From the NCBI RefSeq assembly GCF_023242365.1, contig NZ_JALLIX010000027.1, forward strand, positions 30,218 through 94,217: a DNA stretch of 64,000 nucleotides, given 5' to 3'. Shown piece after piece: positions 63,240 through 64,000 of this stretch. Position 1 is the first letter of the stretch. Each line of letters begins with the position of its first letter. The DNA comes from Pseudomonas sp. MWU13-2100 (GTDB taxonomy: Bacteria > Pseudomonadota > Gammaproteobacteria > Pseudomonadales > Pseudomonadaceae). The notes under the pieces are model-generated. The model saw nothing but the letters and a program-made list of their open reading frames with translations, was not told the origin of the DNA and searched no databases. Position numbers and translations under genes: made by a program.

Positions 63240-63908
63240 ATGCAACGTTGGTTGAGCCGGTACCGTTACGCGATCATTTTCTGGCTGTGCTTTGGCGTTT
63301 TCCGCACATCCCTGGCCGATTGGAATCCCATCCCCTCCGGATCCATGCGCCCGACCCTGGTCGAGGGCGATGTGGTGCTGGTGAATCGGGTGGCTTACGA
63401 CCTCAAGCTGCCCTTCACGGATATTTCCCTGGTCAAGGTCGATAATCCTCGCAGGGGAGATGTCGTGACCTTCACGTCACCCAAGGATGGCATGCGCCTG
63501 ATCAAGCGGATCGTGGGCATTCCCGGCGACACTCTGGAAATGAGGAATGAGGTCCTGTGGGTTAACGGCACCCCGGCAATCTACCTGGATCCGCAGCCTA
63601 TCAGCGAGCCTGTCGCCTCCGGGAAAACTGTCCCGGCTATCAAAATCACCGAGCTTGCAAACCATCGCCAGCGGACCGTCCAGTTTATGCCGGCGGTACG
63701 TGCGCTACGCAGTTTTGGTCCTGTCGTGGTGCCCGCCGACAGTTATTTCATGTTGGGAGACAACCGCGATGACAGCGCGGACTCGCGGTATATCGGGTTT
63801 GTACCACGTCGACTGTTGATCGGGCGGGCGCACCATATCCTGGCGTCAGCGGAGATCCTGGATCATTGGATGCCGCGGTTCCGGAGATTTGGCGCGCCGA
63901 TATTGTGA
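63240..63908 (+). CDS. lepB: Signal peptidase I, short single-anchor type
   Basis: 222 residues from ATG 63240 (GAGGATGT upstream); a GTG at 63204 is the alternative. One N-terminal membrane anchor (YAIIFWLCFGVFRTSLADW) is followed by the catalytic Ser box PSGSMRPTLVEGD, the Lys box MRLIKRIVGIPGD and box E YFMLGDNRDDSADSRY. All catalytic residues are present. It is shorter than the standard Pseudomonas LepB of about 284 residues with two anchors, so it is probably a second copy with its own substrates. It cleaves Sec and Tat signal peptides in the periplasm. Confidence 0.9.
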   Translation: MQRWLSRYRYAIIFWLCFGVFRTSLADWNPIPSGSMRPTLVEGDVVLVNRVAYDLKLPFTDISLVKVDNPRRGDVVTFTSPKDGMRLIKRIVGIPGDTLEMRNEVLWVNGTPAIYLDPQPISEPVASGKTVPAIKITELANHRQRTVQFMPAVRALRSFGPVVVPADSYFMLGDNRDDSADSRYIGFVPRRLLIGRAHHILASAEILDHWMPRFRRFGAPIL

Positions 63909-64000
63909 GGCGCGGAGCGGGTGACTTGAGGGCCTCTTCGCCGCACCGCCACGAAGCTTTTTGAGACCTACACGGTCTCCGCCACCTGCGCCCGACGCAT
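63909..64000. other. End of window, nothing recognised
   Basis: The last 92 bases hold no frame, tRNA or terminator that I can support. A gene could begin beyond the edge. Confidence 0.5.

Overview
The window reads as GC-rich, gene-dense chromosome of a soil or plant-associated Pseudomonas, most like the fluorescens lineage. Four things support this: an ExaC/ErcA/ErdR ethanol-regulation block next to a FIST protein and a hybrid kinase of the NosP/NahK type; many IclR, AraC and LysR regulators beside catabolic operons; long chemoreceptors and GGDEF/EAL proteins; and a carboxynorspermidine synthase/decarboxylase pair. I see no tRNA, rRNA, CRISPR array, transposase or prophage gene. I can support 52 intact or edge-truncated protein genes and one frameshifted gene.

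Layout. 1-3643: end of a small biosynthetic operon (FAD/NAD(P)-binding oxidoreductase, ATP-grasp ligase, MFS exporter). 3821-6778: a GAF-GAF-GGDEF-EAL protein. 6964-14018 (minus): eight genes for uptake and breakdown of an unidentified organic acid or lactone (DctA-like carrier, CMD protein, SDR, LigI-like amidohydrolase, SMP-30 lactonase, orphan ModA-like binding protein, secreted alpha/beta-hydrolase-fold protein), with a divergent LysR gene. A frameshifted paralogue of the last hydrolase (15112-16021), an MFS permease and a chemoreceptor follow. 19522-29753: an amine-catabolism locus with aminotransferase, aldehyde dehydrogenase, AraC regulator, two near-identical APC permeases with duplicated promoters, and a chemoreceptor between them. 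29906-40731: porin, divergent IclR regulator and a tightly packed operon with the look of aromatic or 2-oxo-acid degradation (ThDP enzyme, ALDH, divergent SDR, beta-propeller, VOC protein, AA_synth protein, MhpA-like hydroxylase, MhpD-like hydratase). 40808-46611: two convergent AraC genes and an amine or amino-acid oxidation set (OCD-like protein, RidA, DAO-type flavoenzyme, alpha/beta hydrolase). 46786-54545: lipoprotein, membrane diguanylate cyclase, polyamine pair, a DHFR-like protein with an MFS sugar-efflux-type transporter. 54590-62249: ErcA, NosP-like, NahK-like, ErdR and ExaC. 62358-63908: a small ORF, a GNAT acetyltransferase and a second-type signal peptidase I.

How the genes work together. 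Most of the window is peripheral catabolism, each block carrying its own regulator and transporter. The amine locus has a shared 15-bp element (TACCGATTTGGGATA and inverted variants) in front of the enzyme operon, the regulator and both permeases, so one AraC protein may control all of them. The ethanol block couples a putative NO-sensing FIST protein to a hybrid kinase beside the LuxR-type regulator that, in related pseudomonads, governs alcohol oxidation.

The best candidates for something undescribed are the nine-gene-scale operon at 32285-40731, with its Tyr/Lys-less SDR and cytoplasmic Asp-box propeller, and the pair of secreted hydrolase-fold proteins whose nucleophile serine is replaced by alanine.
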